From positions 1-54,009 of the forward strand of contig JAFUMG010000003.1 of assembly GCA_017473225.1 (NCBI GenBank): 54,009 bases of DNA, given 5' to 3'. This stretch comes from Oscillospiraceae bacterium. GTDB taxonomy: Bacteria; Bacillota; Clostridia; Oscillospirales; Oscillospiraceae. This document shows, piece by piece, positions 23,541-31,847 of the stretch. Within the stretch, counting starts at the first letter, position 1. Every line of letters begins with the position of its first letter. The position numbers and the translations under genes are program-made. The notes under the pieces were generated by a model. The model made no database searches. It was not told the origin of the DNA and worked only from the letters and a program-made list of their open reading frames with translations.

Positions 23541-25283
23541 ATGGAACAGCTGAATCAGGCCCTGGCCTTTTTCGCGGAGGCGAAGGATACCTATGTGAAC
23601 GTCTATTTCGGCATTCTGCGGTATCTGGTCCCGGCGCTGTCGCTGATCCTGCTTTGGCGGTGCTTCAAGCCCCTGCTGTGGTTCAAGCGGGAGCCGGAGA
23701 TCTGGGCCTGGCTGTACCTGAACGACGGCACCAAATATGCCATCACTCATTGGGAGAATGTCATCGGCCGCCATAAATCCAGTGATGTGTGCATCGATTT
23801 TCCCACGGTTTCCCGAAACCACGCGGTCCTGACCCGGTATGACGACGGCAGCTGGACCATTTCCGACGCAAATTCCAAGAGCGGCGTTCTGGTCAACGGC
23901 AAGCCCGTCCAGATCTGCGCCCTGGAGCCGGAGGATGTGATCACCGTGGGCGGCATTGAGATGACGCTGGTGCCCATTACGGCCCGGCAGGAGCAGCTGA
24001 TGAGCCAGCTGCGGACCAAGGCCGGCAACGGCTTCGACAGCGTGGCCAATCTGCTGTTCCTGACGCTGCTGCAGTGTCTGTTCAGCCTGGCCTTCATGAT
24101 GGGCGGCAAGGCGGAAAACTTCAGCCATATCCTGATGGGCTTCGGCGGCATCGCGGCCTGCCAGTGGCTGCTGCTGATCTTCTATGCCCTGATCCGAAGG
24201 AGCTCCTTCGAGCTGGAGACGGTGGCGTTTTTCCTGTGCACGCTGGGCATGGCGGTCATTGCCACGGTGGACCCCACTGAGACGGTCAAGCAGCTGATCG
24301 CCATGGTCATCGGTCTGGTGACCTTCATCGCGGTGGGCTGGTCCCTGCGGGATCTGGAGCGGGCCAAGAAGGTCCGGTATCTGGCCACCGCCATGGGTAT
24401 CGGCTTTCTGGTCATCACGCTGCTCTTCGGTCAGGAGTACCACGGCGCCAAAAACTGGCTGCTGATCGGCGGTTTTACCATCCAGCCCTCGGAGCTGAGC
24501 AAGCTCTGCTTCGTCTATGCCGGCGCGTCCACCATGGAGCGGATCATGAACAAGCGGAACCTGATCCTGTTCATCGGCTATTCCGTGGTGATCTGCGGCT
24601 TCCTGGCCCTGATGAATGACTTCGGCACGGCCCTGATCTTCTTCGTGGCCTTCCTGGTCATCGCCTATCTCCGCTCCGGCAGTGTGGGCACCATCGCTCT
24701 GGCCTGCACCTCCCTGGGCTTTGCCGGGGTCATCGCCATCAAGATCGCGCCCCACGCCCTGCGGCGCTTCTCCATCTGGCGGCACATCTGGGAAGACCCC
24801 TTCAATCTGGGCTATCAGCAGACCCGGGCCATCATGTGCATCGCCTCCGGCGGCCTCTTCGGACTGGGCGCCGGCCGGGGCAAGCTGAAAAATGTCTTCG
24901 CGGCGGATTCCGACCTGGCCTTCGCGTCCCTTTCCGAGGAATGGGGCCTGATCCTGGGTATTCTGGCGGTGCTTTGCGTCGTGGCCATTGCCATCTTCGC
25001 CATCCGCACCGCCGCGCTGGCCCGCAGCAGCTTTTACATCATCGGCGCCTGCACCGCCGCGGCCATCCTGCTGACCCAGGCGATTCTGAACTGCCTGGGC
25101 ACGGTGGACGTGCTGCCACTGACGGGCGTCACCTTCCCGTTCCTCAGCAACGGCGGCTCCAGCATGATCTGCGCCTGGGGACTGCTGGCCTTTATCAAGG
25201 CGGCGGACACCCGGCAGAATGCCAGCTTCGCGGTGCGATTGCTGAAGAGAAGAAAGGAGGAGCCGGATGAACAGAGTATCTAA
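23541..25283 (+). CDS. FHA domain-FtsW/RodA/SpoVE family glycosyltransferase fusion
   Basis: A 580-residue protein. One membrane helix (about residues 22-40) precedes a cytoplasmic FHA domain (about 57-150: VIGRHKSSDVCI, SRNHAVL, NSKSGVLVNG), which in other proteins reads phosphothreonine. From about 165 to 560 follows a SEDS core with about ten helices and the landmarks FTIQPSELSKL, NDFGTALIFF, QQTRAIMCIASGGLFG, LSEEWGLILG and GVTFPFLSNGGSSM. SEDS proteins polymerise peptidoglycan together with a class B PBP, and such a gene follows with a 17-base overlap. The FHA fusion suggests Ser/Thr-kinase input; no kinase gene is in the window. Confidence 0.92.
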   Translation: MEQLNQALAFFAEAKDTYVNVYFGILRYLVPALSLILLWRCFKPLLWFKREPEIWAWLYLNDGTKYAITHWENVIGRHKSSDVCIDFPTVSRNHAVLTRYDDGSWTISDANSKSGVLVNGKPVQICALEPEDVITVGGIEMTLVPITARQEQLMSQLRTKAGNGFDSVANLLFLTLLQCLFSLAFMMGGKAENFSHILMGFGGIAACQWLLLIFYALIRRSSFELETVAFFLCTLGMAVIATVDPTETVKQLIAMVIGLVTFIAVGWSLRDLERAKKVRYLATAMGIGFLVITLLFGQEYHGAKNWLLIGGFTIQPSELSKLCFVYAGASTMERIMNKRNLILFIGYSVVICGFLALMNDFGTALIFFVAFLVIAYLRSGSVGTIALACTSLGFAGVIAIKIAPHALRRFSIWRHIWEDPFNLGYQQTRAIMCIASGGLFGLGAGRGKLKNVFAADSDLAFASLSEEWGLILGILAVLCVVAIAIFAIRTAALARSSFYIIGACTAAAILLTQAILNCLGTVDVLPLTGVTFPFLSNGGSSMICAWGLLAFIKAADTRQNASFAVRLLKRRKEEPDEQSI

Positions 25284-26637
25284 CCGCGCTTCCGCGGTCT
25301 TTCTGCTGATCGTCGTCCTGCTGGGCGGCCTGGGATTCTTCCTCTATGAATACTGCACCACGGCGGACCAGTGGGTGGTCTCCGCCGGCTCACCCCATGT
25401 CTACAACAGCACCAACATCGGCTGCGGCCAGGTGGTGGACCGAAGCGGCACCATGCTGCTGGATCTGACCGCCTCCCGGGTCTATGCGGGAGATCAGACC
25501 ATCCGAAAGTCCACCCTGCACTGGCTGGGTGACCGGCAGGGCAAGATCAGCGCCCCCGCCGTGTCCCACTACGCCAGGGAAATGACCGGCTACGACCTGA
25601 TCGACGGCCTGTATTCCTACAGCGGCAATGCCGGACAGGCGGTGCTGACCCTGTCTTCTGACATCCAGAAGGTGGCGCTGGAGGCCCTGGGTGACCGGAA
25701 GGGCACCATCGGCGTCTATAATTACCAAACCGGTGAGATCCTCTGCGCCGTCACGTCACCTACCTACGATCCCGACAATGTGCCGGATATCGAGGGGGAT
25801 ACCTCCGGCGCCTATGAGGGCATCTACCTGAACCGCTTCACCCAGTCTTCCTATGTGCCGGGCTCCATCTTCAAGGTGGTCACCACCGCCGCGGCGCTGG
25901 AATCCGTGGCAGATATCCAGGAGCGGACCTTTACCTGCACCGGCTCCTATGCCTACGGAAACGACAAGGTCACCTGCGAGAAAAAGCACGGCACCCAGTC
26001 CATCCGGACGGCCCTGGCCAATTCCTGCAACTGCGCCTACGCCCAGATCGTGGAGCTGGTGGGCAAGGAGAATATGGTCAAATATGTGAAGCAGTTCAGC
26101 GTCACGGAGCCTGTGGAATTTGACGGCATCACCACCGCCAGGGGCAACTATGATGTCAGCGATGCCGCCGCAGTGGAGCTGGCCTGGAGCGGCATCGGCC
26201 AGCATACGGACCTGGTGAACCCTTGCCGCTACATGACCTTCATGGGCGCCATTGCCGGCGGCGGCACCGCCGCGGAGCCCTATCTGGTGGCCCAGGTCAG
26301 CGTGGGGGAGGAGATCACCTACACCGCTGAAACCACCATGACGGAGCGGATCATGTCCGAGGAAACCGCCGGGACCATCCGGGCCTTCATGCGCAACAAT
26401 GTGGAAGCCGTCTACGGCGCGGGCAACTTTAAGGGTCTGACGGTTTGCGCCAAGTCCGGCACCAGCCAGCTGGGCGGCGGACAGACCTCCAACGCCATGT
26501 TCGGGGGCTTCGTGACCGACGCGGAATACCCCCTGGCCTTCATTGTTGTTGTGGAAAATGGCGGATACGGCAGCTCTACCTGCGTCCCCATTCTGAGCAA
26601 GGTGCTGGCAGCGTGCAAGGCGGAATTGGACAAGTAA
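25267..26637 (+). CDS. Class B penicillin-binding protein (transpeptidase)
   Basis: A 456-residue protein with an N-terminal anchor (about residues 9-30) and a transpeptidase domain. Active-site motifs are S200-I-F-K203 (YVPGSIFK), S253-C-N255 (ANSCNCAY) and K396-S-G (CAKSGTSQ). It is short for class B because the N-terminal pedestal is small, resembling PbpA-type partners of FHA-SEDS proteins in Clostridia and Actinobacteria. SD AAAGGAGG precedes the ATG and lies within the upstream gene, which it overlaps by 17 bases, so the two form a peptidoglycan polymerase-crosslinker pair. Confidence 0.92.
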   Translation: MNRVSNRASAVFLLIVVLLGGLGFFLYEYCTTADQWVVSAGSPHVYNSTNIGCGQVVDRSGTMLLDLTASRVYAGDQTIRKSTLHWLGDRQGKISAPAVSHYAREMTGYDLIDGLYSYSGNAGQAVLTLSSDIQKVALEALGDRKGTIGVYNYQTGEILCAVTSPTYDPDNVPDIEGDTSGAYEGIYLNRFTQSSYVPGSIFKVVTTAAALESVADIQERTFTCTGSYAYGNDKVTCEKKHGTQSIRTALANSCNCAYAQIVELVGKENMVKYVKQFSVTEPVEFDGITTARGNYDVSDAAAVELAWSGIGQHTDLVNPCRYMTFMGAIAGGGTAAEPYLVAQVSVGEEITYTAETTMTERIMSEETAGTIRAFMRNNVEAVYGAGNFKGLTVCAKSGTSQLGGGQTSNAMFGGFVTDAEYPLAFIVVVENGGYGSSTCVPILSKVLAACKAELDK

Positions 26638-26704
26638 TGAATCCTTGTATACAATGCACAAAAATACAATCAAAACCTCTGTCAAACTTTTGTAATCTCA
26701 ATGA

Positions 26705-26733
26705 TTGACAAATGTCCGTCCACGAGATACAAT
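26705..26733 (+). promoter_or_regulatory. Consensus promoter for the liv leader and operon
   Basis: TTGACA (26705-26710) and TACAAT (26728-26733) are 17 bases apart. Transcription should start near 26740, just ahead of a strong SD for the leader ORF. Confidence 0.85.
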
Positions 26734-26763
26734 AGCTACAAATTCAGGAGGAGGTACATAGAA

Positions 26764-26922
26764 ATGGCTGATCGGTTTGTTTCCGCATCCCGGTATACCC
26801 ACTGCTGCGCCGCTTCTGCAGCAGCATGTACCTCTGCGCGAATTCGCCCGGTAATGGACACTATCATTGCGGTAGTGTCCATTTTCGTCATTATCCTGCG
26901 AGTATGCGGAGGAATGAAGTAA
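26764..26922 (+). CDS. Putative leader peptide of the liv operon (Ile/Val-rich)
   Basis: A 52-codon frame preceded by GGAGGAGG nine bases before its ATG and located between a consensus promoter and the livK terminator hairpin. The first half contains two adjacent Cys codons (RYTHCCAASAAACT). The second half, DTIIAVVSIFVIILRV, contains ten Ile/Val/Leu codons in 16. The stop codon TAA forms part of the 5' arm of a predicted antiterminator. This is the layout of an attenuation leader peptide controlled by branched-chain aminoacyl-tRNA supply. An alternative is a real small membrane peptide, since the same stretch could be a helix. Confidence 0.6.
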   Translation: MADRFVSASRYTHCCAASAAACTSARIRPVMDTIIAVVSIFVIILRVCGGMK

Positions 26923-26975
26923 CCGGGATTCAGGATGTATGAAGAAGCGGTTACGAAATGCGTAGCCGCTTTTTT
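26853..26975 (+). promoter_or_regulatory. Transcription attenuator upstream of livK
   Basis: Three hairpins are visible. Hairpin 1: AATGGACACTA (26853-26863) with TAGTGTCCATT (26873-26883), a perfect 11-bp stem inside the leader ORF. Antiterminator: GTAACCG (26919-26925, containing the leader stop codon) with CGGTTAC (26948-26954), perfect 7 bp. Terminator: AAGCGGTTACG (26945-26955) with CGTAGCCGCTT (26961-26971), 11 bp with one G-U, loop AAATG, then six T residues. Antiterminator and terminator share 26948-26954 and exclude each other. The livK SD and start lie 20-30 bases beyond. Confidence 0.7.
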
Positions 26976-27002
26976 ATAGAAAAGGGAAAAGGAGACTTAC
27001 TT

Positions 27003-28151
27003 ATGAAAAAGGTATTTGCAATCGTTTTGGCAGCCGCGATGATCGCTGCCATGTTCGCGGGCTGCGGTTCCGGCAGCTCTGCCGACGCCGGTACTATCAA
27101 GGTCGGCATGACCGGCCCTCTGACCGGCGGCGCTGCCGTTTACGGCACTGCTGTTGAGGCTGGCATGAAGATCGCTGTGGAAGAGATCAACGCCGCCGCT
27201 GGCGACAGCGGTCTGAAGATTGAGTTCAAGTCCGCCGACGATGAGCACGACGGCGAGAAGGCCCTGAACGCCTACAACACCCTGAAGGACTGGGGTATGC
27301 AGTTCTTCGCGGGCTGCGTGACCACCGCCCCCTGCCTGTCTGTCGCTCCTCAGGCCGTTGAGGACCAGGTCTTCATGATGACCCCCTCCGGCTCTTCCGA
27401 GAAGATCGCCAACACCGGCTCCAACATCTTCCAGATGTGCTTCACCGACCCCAACCAGGGCGCCAACGCCGCTCTGCTGGTTGCTGAGAAGGAAATGGCC
27501 ACCAACATCGGCATCATCTACGACTCCTCCGACGACTACTCCAAGGGTCTGGTCGACGGCTTCAAGACCAAGGGCGCTGAGCTGGGTCTGAACATCGTCT
27601 GCGAGACTTCCTTCACCTCCGACAACAAGAGCGACCTGTCCACTCAGGTCACCCAGTGCAAGGACGCCGGCTGTGACTTCGTGTTCCTGCCTTTCTATGC
27701 CACCGAGGCCGCTCAGGTCCTGACCTACGCCAACAAGATCGGCTATGAGCCCACCTTCTTCGGCTGCGACGGCATGGACGGCGTTCTGACCATCGACGGC
27801 TTCGACACCGCTCTGGCTGAGGGCCTGGTCCTGATGACCCCCTTCAACCCCGACGCTGAAGAGACCCAGGACTTCGTCAGCAAGTACAAGGACATGATGG
27901 ACGGCGTGGTTCCCAACCAGTTCGCCGCTGACGGCTACGATGTCATCTACTCCATCTACAACGCCTGCGTCGCCACCGGCATCGACGGCACCACTTCCGC
28001 CGCTGACGCCTGCGCCAAGCTGGAAGAGTACTTCGCTACCTACACCTTCGACGGTCTGACCGGTTCCGGCATGACCTGGGACGCAGCCGGCATGATCTCC
28101 AAGGTCCCCGCCGCTGTGATCATCGAGAACGGCAAGTACGTCGCATTCTAA
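27003..28151 (+). CDS. livK: Branched-chain amino acid ABC transporter substrate-binding lipoprotein
   Basis: A 382-residue periplasmic-binding-protein-type lipoprotein. The signal MKKVFAIVLAAAMIAAMFAGC ends in lipobox FAGC. The mature part starts IKVGMTGPLTGGAAVYGTAVEAGMKIAVEEIN, typical of the Leu/Ile/Val-binding family (peripla_BP_6), and continues with KALNAYNTLKDWGMQFFAGC and MTPSGSSEKIA. It should capture branched-chain amino acids for the LivHMGF complex encoded next. SD AAAAGGAG lies upstream. Codon use is strongly biased, as expected for an abundant binding protein. It is controlled by the upstream attenuator, and a stable hairpin follows the gene. Confidence 0.94.
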   Translation: MKKVFAIVLAAAMIAAMFAGCGSGSSADAGTIKVGMTGPLTGGAAVYGTAVEAGMKIAVEEINAAAGDSGLKIEFKSADDEHDGEKALNAYNTLKDWGMQFFAGCVTTAPCLSVAPQAVEDQVFMMTPSGSSEKIANTGSNIFQMCFTDPNQGANAALLVAEKEMATNIGIIYDSSDDYSKGLVDGFKTKGAELGLNIVCETSFTSDNKSDLSTQVTQCKDAGCDFVFLPFYATEAAQVLTYANKIGYEPTFFGCDGMDGVLTIDGFDTALAEGLVLMTPFNPDAEETQDFVSKYKDMMDGVVPNQFAADGYDVIYSIYNACVATGIDGTTSAADACAKLEEYFATYTFDGLTGSGMTWDAAGMISKVPAAVIIENGKYVAF

Positions 28152-28164
28152 CAAAGTTCCATAC

Positions 28165-28270
28165 TGGGATGGGGAGGGAAACCTTCCCATCCCAAACGTA
28201 TTTCGACAGTCCATGAGAGCGGCCGAGCAAGGCCCGGAGGATATGAGCCGCCGTCATAGGCTGTCGAGAA
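28165..28270 (+). promoter_or_regulatory. Structured livK-livH intergenic RNA
   Basis: GGGATGGG-GAGG pairs with CCTT-CCCATCCC (28165-28192) just after livK with no U-run. A second, longer fold follows: TCGACAG (near 28202) with CTGTCGA (near 28262), enclosing CCATGAGAGCGGC and GCCGCCGTCATAGG. Such structures between a binding-protein gene and its permease commonly stabilise the upstream mRNA or partially terminate it; a riboswitch is not recognised. Confidence 0.5.
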
Positions 28271-28283
28271 AGAGAGGTAGCAT

Positions 28284-29165
28284 ATGCAAATCATACAGTA
28301 TCTGATCAACGGCATCAGCATCGGCTCCGTGTACGCGATCATCGCCCTGGGCTATACCATGGTCTACGGCATTGCCAAGATGCTGAACTTTGCCCACGGT
28401 GACGTTATCATGGTGGGCGCCTATATTTCCTTCTGTGTCACCAATTACCTGGGGCTGCCCGCCATTGTGTCCATCATCGCGGCTATGGCGGTGTGCACGG
28501 TCCTGGGCATCATCATTGAGAAGCTGGCCTATAAGCCCCTGCGGGGCACCTCCAGCCTGGCGGTCCTGATCACCGCCATCGGCGTCAGCTATTTCCTGCA
28601 GAACGCGGCCCAGCTGATCTGGGGCACCGCACCCAAGAATTTCACCAGCATCGTGACCTTCAAGCCCTTCTCCTTCGCGGACGGCGCGCTGGTCATCACC
28701 GGCGAGGTGATCATCACCATTGCCGCTTCCGTCCTGATCATGGTGGGCCTGACCTTGTTCACCGGCAAGACCCGGATGGGCAAGGCCATGCGTGCCGTGT
28801 CGGAGGACCGGGACGCCGCTCAGCTGATGGGCATCAATGTCAATCAGACCATTTCCATGACCTTCGCCATCGGCTCCGCCCTGGCTGCCATCGCCGGCGT
28901 GCTGCTGTGCTCCACGGTCCCGACTCTGCAGCCCACCACCGGCTCCATGCCCGGCATCCGGGCCTTTACCGCCGCGGTCATCGGCGGCATTGGCTCCATC
29001 CCCGGCGCCATGCTGGGCGGCATCCTGCTGGGCATCATTGAGACCTTCAGCAAGAAGTATATTTCCACCGAGTTCAGCGACGCCATCGTCTTCGCTGTGT
29101 TGATTCTGATCCTGCTTGTGAAGCCCACGGGACTTCTGGGCAAGCAGGTCCAGGAGAAAGTGTGA
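28284..29165 (+). CDS. livH: Branched-chain amino acid ABC transporter permease LivH
   Basis: A 293-residue membrane protein with about eight helices. It begins IQYLINGISIGSVYAIIALGYTMVYGIAKMLNFAHGD, the signature of the LivH family, and contains RMGKAMRAVSEDRDAAQLMGIN, the cytoplasmic coupling loop that contacts the ATPases. LivH and LivM form the transmembrane channel. AGAGAGG precedes the ATG. It is followed ten bases later by livM. Confidence 0.95.
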   Translation: MQIIQYLINGISIGSVYAIIALGYTMVYGIAKMLNFAHGDVIMVGAYISFCVTNYLGLPAIVSIIAAMAVCTVLGIIIEKLAYKPLRGTSSLAVLITAIGVSYFLQNAAQLIWGTAPKNFTSIVTFKPFSFADGALVITGEVIITIAASVLIMVGLTLFTGKTRMGKAMRAVSEDRDAAQLMGINVNQTISMTFAIGSALAAIAGVLLCSTVPTLQPTTGSMPGIRAFTAAVIGGIGSIPGAMLGGILLGIIETFSKKYISTEFSDAIVFAVLILILLVKPTGLLGKQVQEKV

Positions 29166-29175
29166 GGTGCGGGCT

Positions 29176-30252
29176 ATGAAGAAACTCTGGAACAACAAAA
29201 CCACCCGGACCAACCTGACGACTTATCTGGTGGTCACTGTTGCCTTCGTCGTCATGCAGCTGATGTCCTCCTTTGGCCAGCTGGGCAGCGCCATGAAGGG
29301 TTATCTGATCCCTGTCTGCGCCTATATCGTCATGGCGGTCAGCCTGAACCTGCTGGTCGGCGTCTGCGGTGAGCTGAGCCTGGGCCACGCGGGCTTCATG
29401 GGCATCGGCGCCTTTACCGGCATCGTCATCGCCGCGCTGCTGCAGGACGCGATCCCCAATGATACGCTCCTGCTGGTGGTCGCCATGTTTGCCGGCGGCA
29501 TCATGGCCGGTATCTTCGGCTTCCTGATCGGCATTCCCGCGCTGCGCCTGCGGGGCGACTACCTGGCCATTGTTACTCTGGCATTCGGCGAGATCCTGAA
29601 GAACATCTTCAGCAACCTCTATGTGGGTCTGGATTCCGAGGGCCTGCATATGGCCGTCAGCACCGGCAAGGTTCAGCTGCTCGAAGGCGGCAGAATGATC
29701 CTGGACGGCCCCGTGGGTGCCACCGGCATCACCAAGCTGTCCACCTTCCCCATGGGCTTCGTGCTGATCCTGTTCACCTTGTTTGTGGTGCTGAACCTGA
29801 TCAATTCCAAGGAGGGCCGGGCCATCAAGGCGGTGCGTGACAACCGGATCGCTACCGAATCCGTTGGCATCAACGTCACCGCCTTCCGTATGAAGGCCTT
29901 TGTGGTCTCCGCCTTCCTGGCCGGCATGGCGGGCACTCTGTTCGGCCTGAATTTCTCCTCCCTGCAGGCGTCCAAGTTCAATTTCAACGCGTCCATCAAC
30001 GTGCTGGTCTTCGTGGTCCTGGGCGGCATGGGCAATATCCTGGGCTCCGTCATTTCCACGGCGGTGCTGTATATCCTGCCTGAGGCCATGCGTGGTCTGG
30101 ATGACCTGCGTATGATCCTCTACGCGGTGGTCCTGATCATCGTGATGCTGTTCACCTGGTCTCCCAGCGTGAAGAACGCCGTTCAGAGCGTCACCGCGTC
30201 GGTTCAGGAGAAGCTGAGAAAAAACAAGAAGGAGGCCGTGAACAATGAATGA
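29176..30252 (+). CDS. livM: Branched-chain amino acid ABC transporter permease LivM
   Basis: A 358-residue membrane protein, the second permease. Family landmarks: YIVMAVSLNLLVGVCGELSLGHAGFMGIGAF, PALRLRGDYLAIVTLAFGEI, and the coupling loop GRAIKAVRDNRIATESVGIN. ATG 29176 has GAGG eight bases upstream; a GTG three codons earlier is less likely. The Lys-rich C-terminus overlaps the livG start by eight bases. Confidence 0.94.
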   Translation: MKKLWNNKTTRTNLTTYLVVTVAFVVMQLMSSFGQLGSAMKGYLIPVCAYIVMAVSLNLLVGVCGELSLGHAGFMGIGAFTGIVIAALLQDAIPNDTLLLVVAMFAGGIMAGIFGFLIGIPALRLRGDYLAIVTLAFGEILKNIFSNLYVGLDSEGLHMAVSTGKVQLLEGGRMILDGPVGATGITKLSTFPMGFVLILFTLFVVLNLINSKEGRAIKAVRDNRIATESVGINVTAFRMKAFVVSAFLAGMAGTLFGLNFSSLQASKFNFNASINVLVFVVLGGMGNILGSVISTAVLYILPEAMRGLDDLRMILYAVVLIIVMLFTWSPSVKNAVQSVTASVQEKLRKNKKEAVNNE

Positions 30253-31093
30253 GTATTCCAGAAAAATGATCAAGGTCTCCAGCGTCAACCTGTTCCGTGA
30301 GCAGGACGCGGGCAAGCCCCCGGTTCTGGATGTCCGGAATCTGGGCATCGACTTTGGCGGCCTGACGGCTGTGGACGGCTTCAATATGACCATCGGTCCC
30401 ACGGAGATCTCCGGCTTGATCGGCCCCAACGGCGCCGGCAAGACCACCATTTTCAATCTGCTGACCAGCGTTTACCAGCCCACCCGCGGCTCCATCCTGC
30501 TGAAGGGCATCGATACAAAGGGCATGAACACTGCCAAGGTCAACAAGCTGGGCATCGCCCGTACCTTCCAGAATATCCGCCTGTTCAACGACATGACCGC
30601 GCTGGATAATGTCAAGGTGGGTATGCACAATGAGATCAAGTGCTCCTTCCTGGCATCCTTGCTGCATCTGCCTTCCTACTATAAGTCCGAGAAGAAGGCC
30701 AATGAGAAGGCCATGGAGCTGCTGGACTTTATGGGTCTGGCGGATATCGCCGATCAGAAGGCGGGCAGCCTGCCCTATGGTGTCCAGCGCCGTCTGGAGA
30801 TCTGCCGGGCCCTGGCATCCAATCCCGCCATCATCCTGCTGGATGAGCCCGCCGCGGGCATGAACCCCAGCGAGACCGCCGAGCTGATGCATCAGATCCG
30901 CCGGATCCGGGATACCTTCCAGATCGCCATTTTCCTGATCGAGCACGACATGAACCTGGTCATGAACGTCTGCGAGGGCATCGTGGTGGTCAACTACGGC
31001 AAGATCATCGCCAAGGGCACCCCCGAGGAGATCAAGAACAATCCCGCGGTGATCGAGGCATACCTTGGTAAGAAGAAGGAGGCTGACGCATGA
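30245..31093 (+). CDS. livG: Branched-chain amino acid ABC transporter ATPase LivG
   Basis: A 282-residue ATPase. Walker A is GPNGAGKTT, the Q-loop lies in ARTFQNIRLF, Walker B is AIILLDEPAAGMN, and the switch His is in LIEHDMNLVM. The signature motif reads LPYGVQRRLEI instead of the canonical LSGGQ, which is typical for LivG. About 25 N-terminal residues precede the usual start of the domain. It overlaps livM (8 bases) and livF (4 bases). Confidence 0.94.
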   Translation: MNEYSRKMIKVSSVNLFREQDAGKPPVLDVRNLGIDFGGLTAVDGFNMTIGPTEISGLIGPNGAGKTTIFNLLTSVYQPTRGSILLKGIDTKGMNTAKVNKLGIARTFQNIRLFNDMTALDNVKVGMHNEIKCSFLASLLHLPSYYKSEKKANEKAMELLDFMGLADIADQKAGSLPYGVQRRLEICRALASNPAIILLDEPAAGMNPSETAELMHQIRRIRDTFQIAIFLIEHDMNLVMNVCEGIVVVNYGKIIAKGTPEEIKNNPAVIEAYLGKKKEADA

Positions 31094-31797
31094 GTACGAT
31101 GCTGAAAATTGATGATATTCATGTGTACTACGGCGCCATCCACGCCATCAAGGGTGTTTCCTTTGAAGTCGGCGAGGGTGAGATCGTGGCCCTGATCGGC
31201 GCCAACGGCGCCGGTAAGAGTACCATCCTGAAGACGGTCTCCGGCCTGATGCATCCCCGCACGGGTAAGATCGAGTTTATGGATCAGGACATTACCCACA
31301 TGGATGCTTATAAGCTGCTGCGCCATGGTCTGGCCCATGTTCCCGAAGGGCGGCGGATATTCCTGCAGATGACCGTCCAGGAGAATCTGGAAATGGGCGC
31401 CTATATCCGCAAGGACGTTTCCAAGGCGGATCTGGATATGGTGTTCAATTATTTCCCCCGGCTGAAGGAGCGGCGCAAGCAGATCGCCGGCACCCTGTCC
31501 GGCGGCGAGCAGCAGATGCTGGCCATGTCCCGGGCCCTGATGAGCCACCCCAAGCTGATGATGCTGGATGAGCCCTCCATGGGCCTGGCCCCCATCCTGG
31601 TGGACCAGATCTTCGACATCATCAAGCAGCTCCACAAGGACGGCACCACCATTCTTCTGGTGGAGCAGAACGCCAGCAAGGCGCTGGAGATCGCGGACCG
31701 GGCTTACGTTCTGGAGACCGGCAATATCACCCTCTCCGGCACCGGCCGGGAGCTTGCCCAGTCCGACGAGGTCAAAAAGGCCTATTTGGGCGGCTGA
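31090..31797 (+). CDS. livF: Branched-chain amino acid ABC transporter ATPase LivF
   Basis: A 235-residue ATPase, partner of LivG. Walker A GANGAGKST, the characteristic HVPEGRRIFLQMTVQENLEMG segment, signature LSGGEQQML, Walker B LMMLDEPSMGLAP and switch His region replaced by LLVEQNASKALE, all standard for LivF. It ends the operon and is followed 14 bases later by a strong terminator. Confidence 0.95.
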   Translation: MSTMLKIDDIHVYYGAIHAIKGVSFEVGEGEIVALIGANGAGKSTILKTVSGLMHPRTGKIEFMDQDITHMDAYKLLRHGLAHVPEGRRIFLQMTVQENLEMGAYIRKDVSKADLDMVFNYFPRLKERRKQIAGTLSGGEQQMLAMSRALMSHPKLMMLDEPSMGLAPILVDQIFDIIKQLHKDGTTILLVEQNASKALEIADRAYVLETGNITLSGTGRELAQSDEVKKAYLGG

Positions 31798-31811
31798 TAC
31801 CAGCATAATCG

Positions 31812-31847
31812 AACACCTCCCGCATATTCTGTGCGGGAGGTGTTTTT
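31812..31847 (+). terminator. Terminator of the liv operon, also carrying the SD of the next ORF
   Basis: AACACCTCCCGCA pairs with TGCGGGAGGTGTT around a short loop and runs into TTTTT. The 3' arm contains GGGAGG, placed about six to seven bases before ATG 31848, so the same bases act as terminator stem and ribosome-binding site. Confidence 0.85.

Noticed and set aside
26640-26760. T-box or SAM-type riboswitch upstream of livK
   Set aside because: No T-box sequence, specifier stem or known aptamer core was seen; the leader-ORF attenuator explains the region better.
28200-28270. Known riboswitch class in the livK-livH spacer
   Set aside because: The fold does not contain a motif I recognise from glycine, lysine or other aptamers; recorded only as structured RNA.
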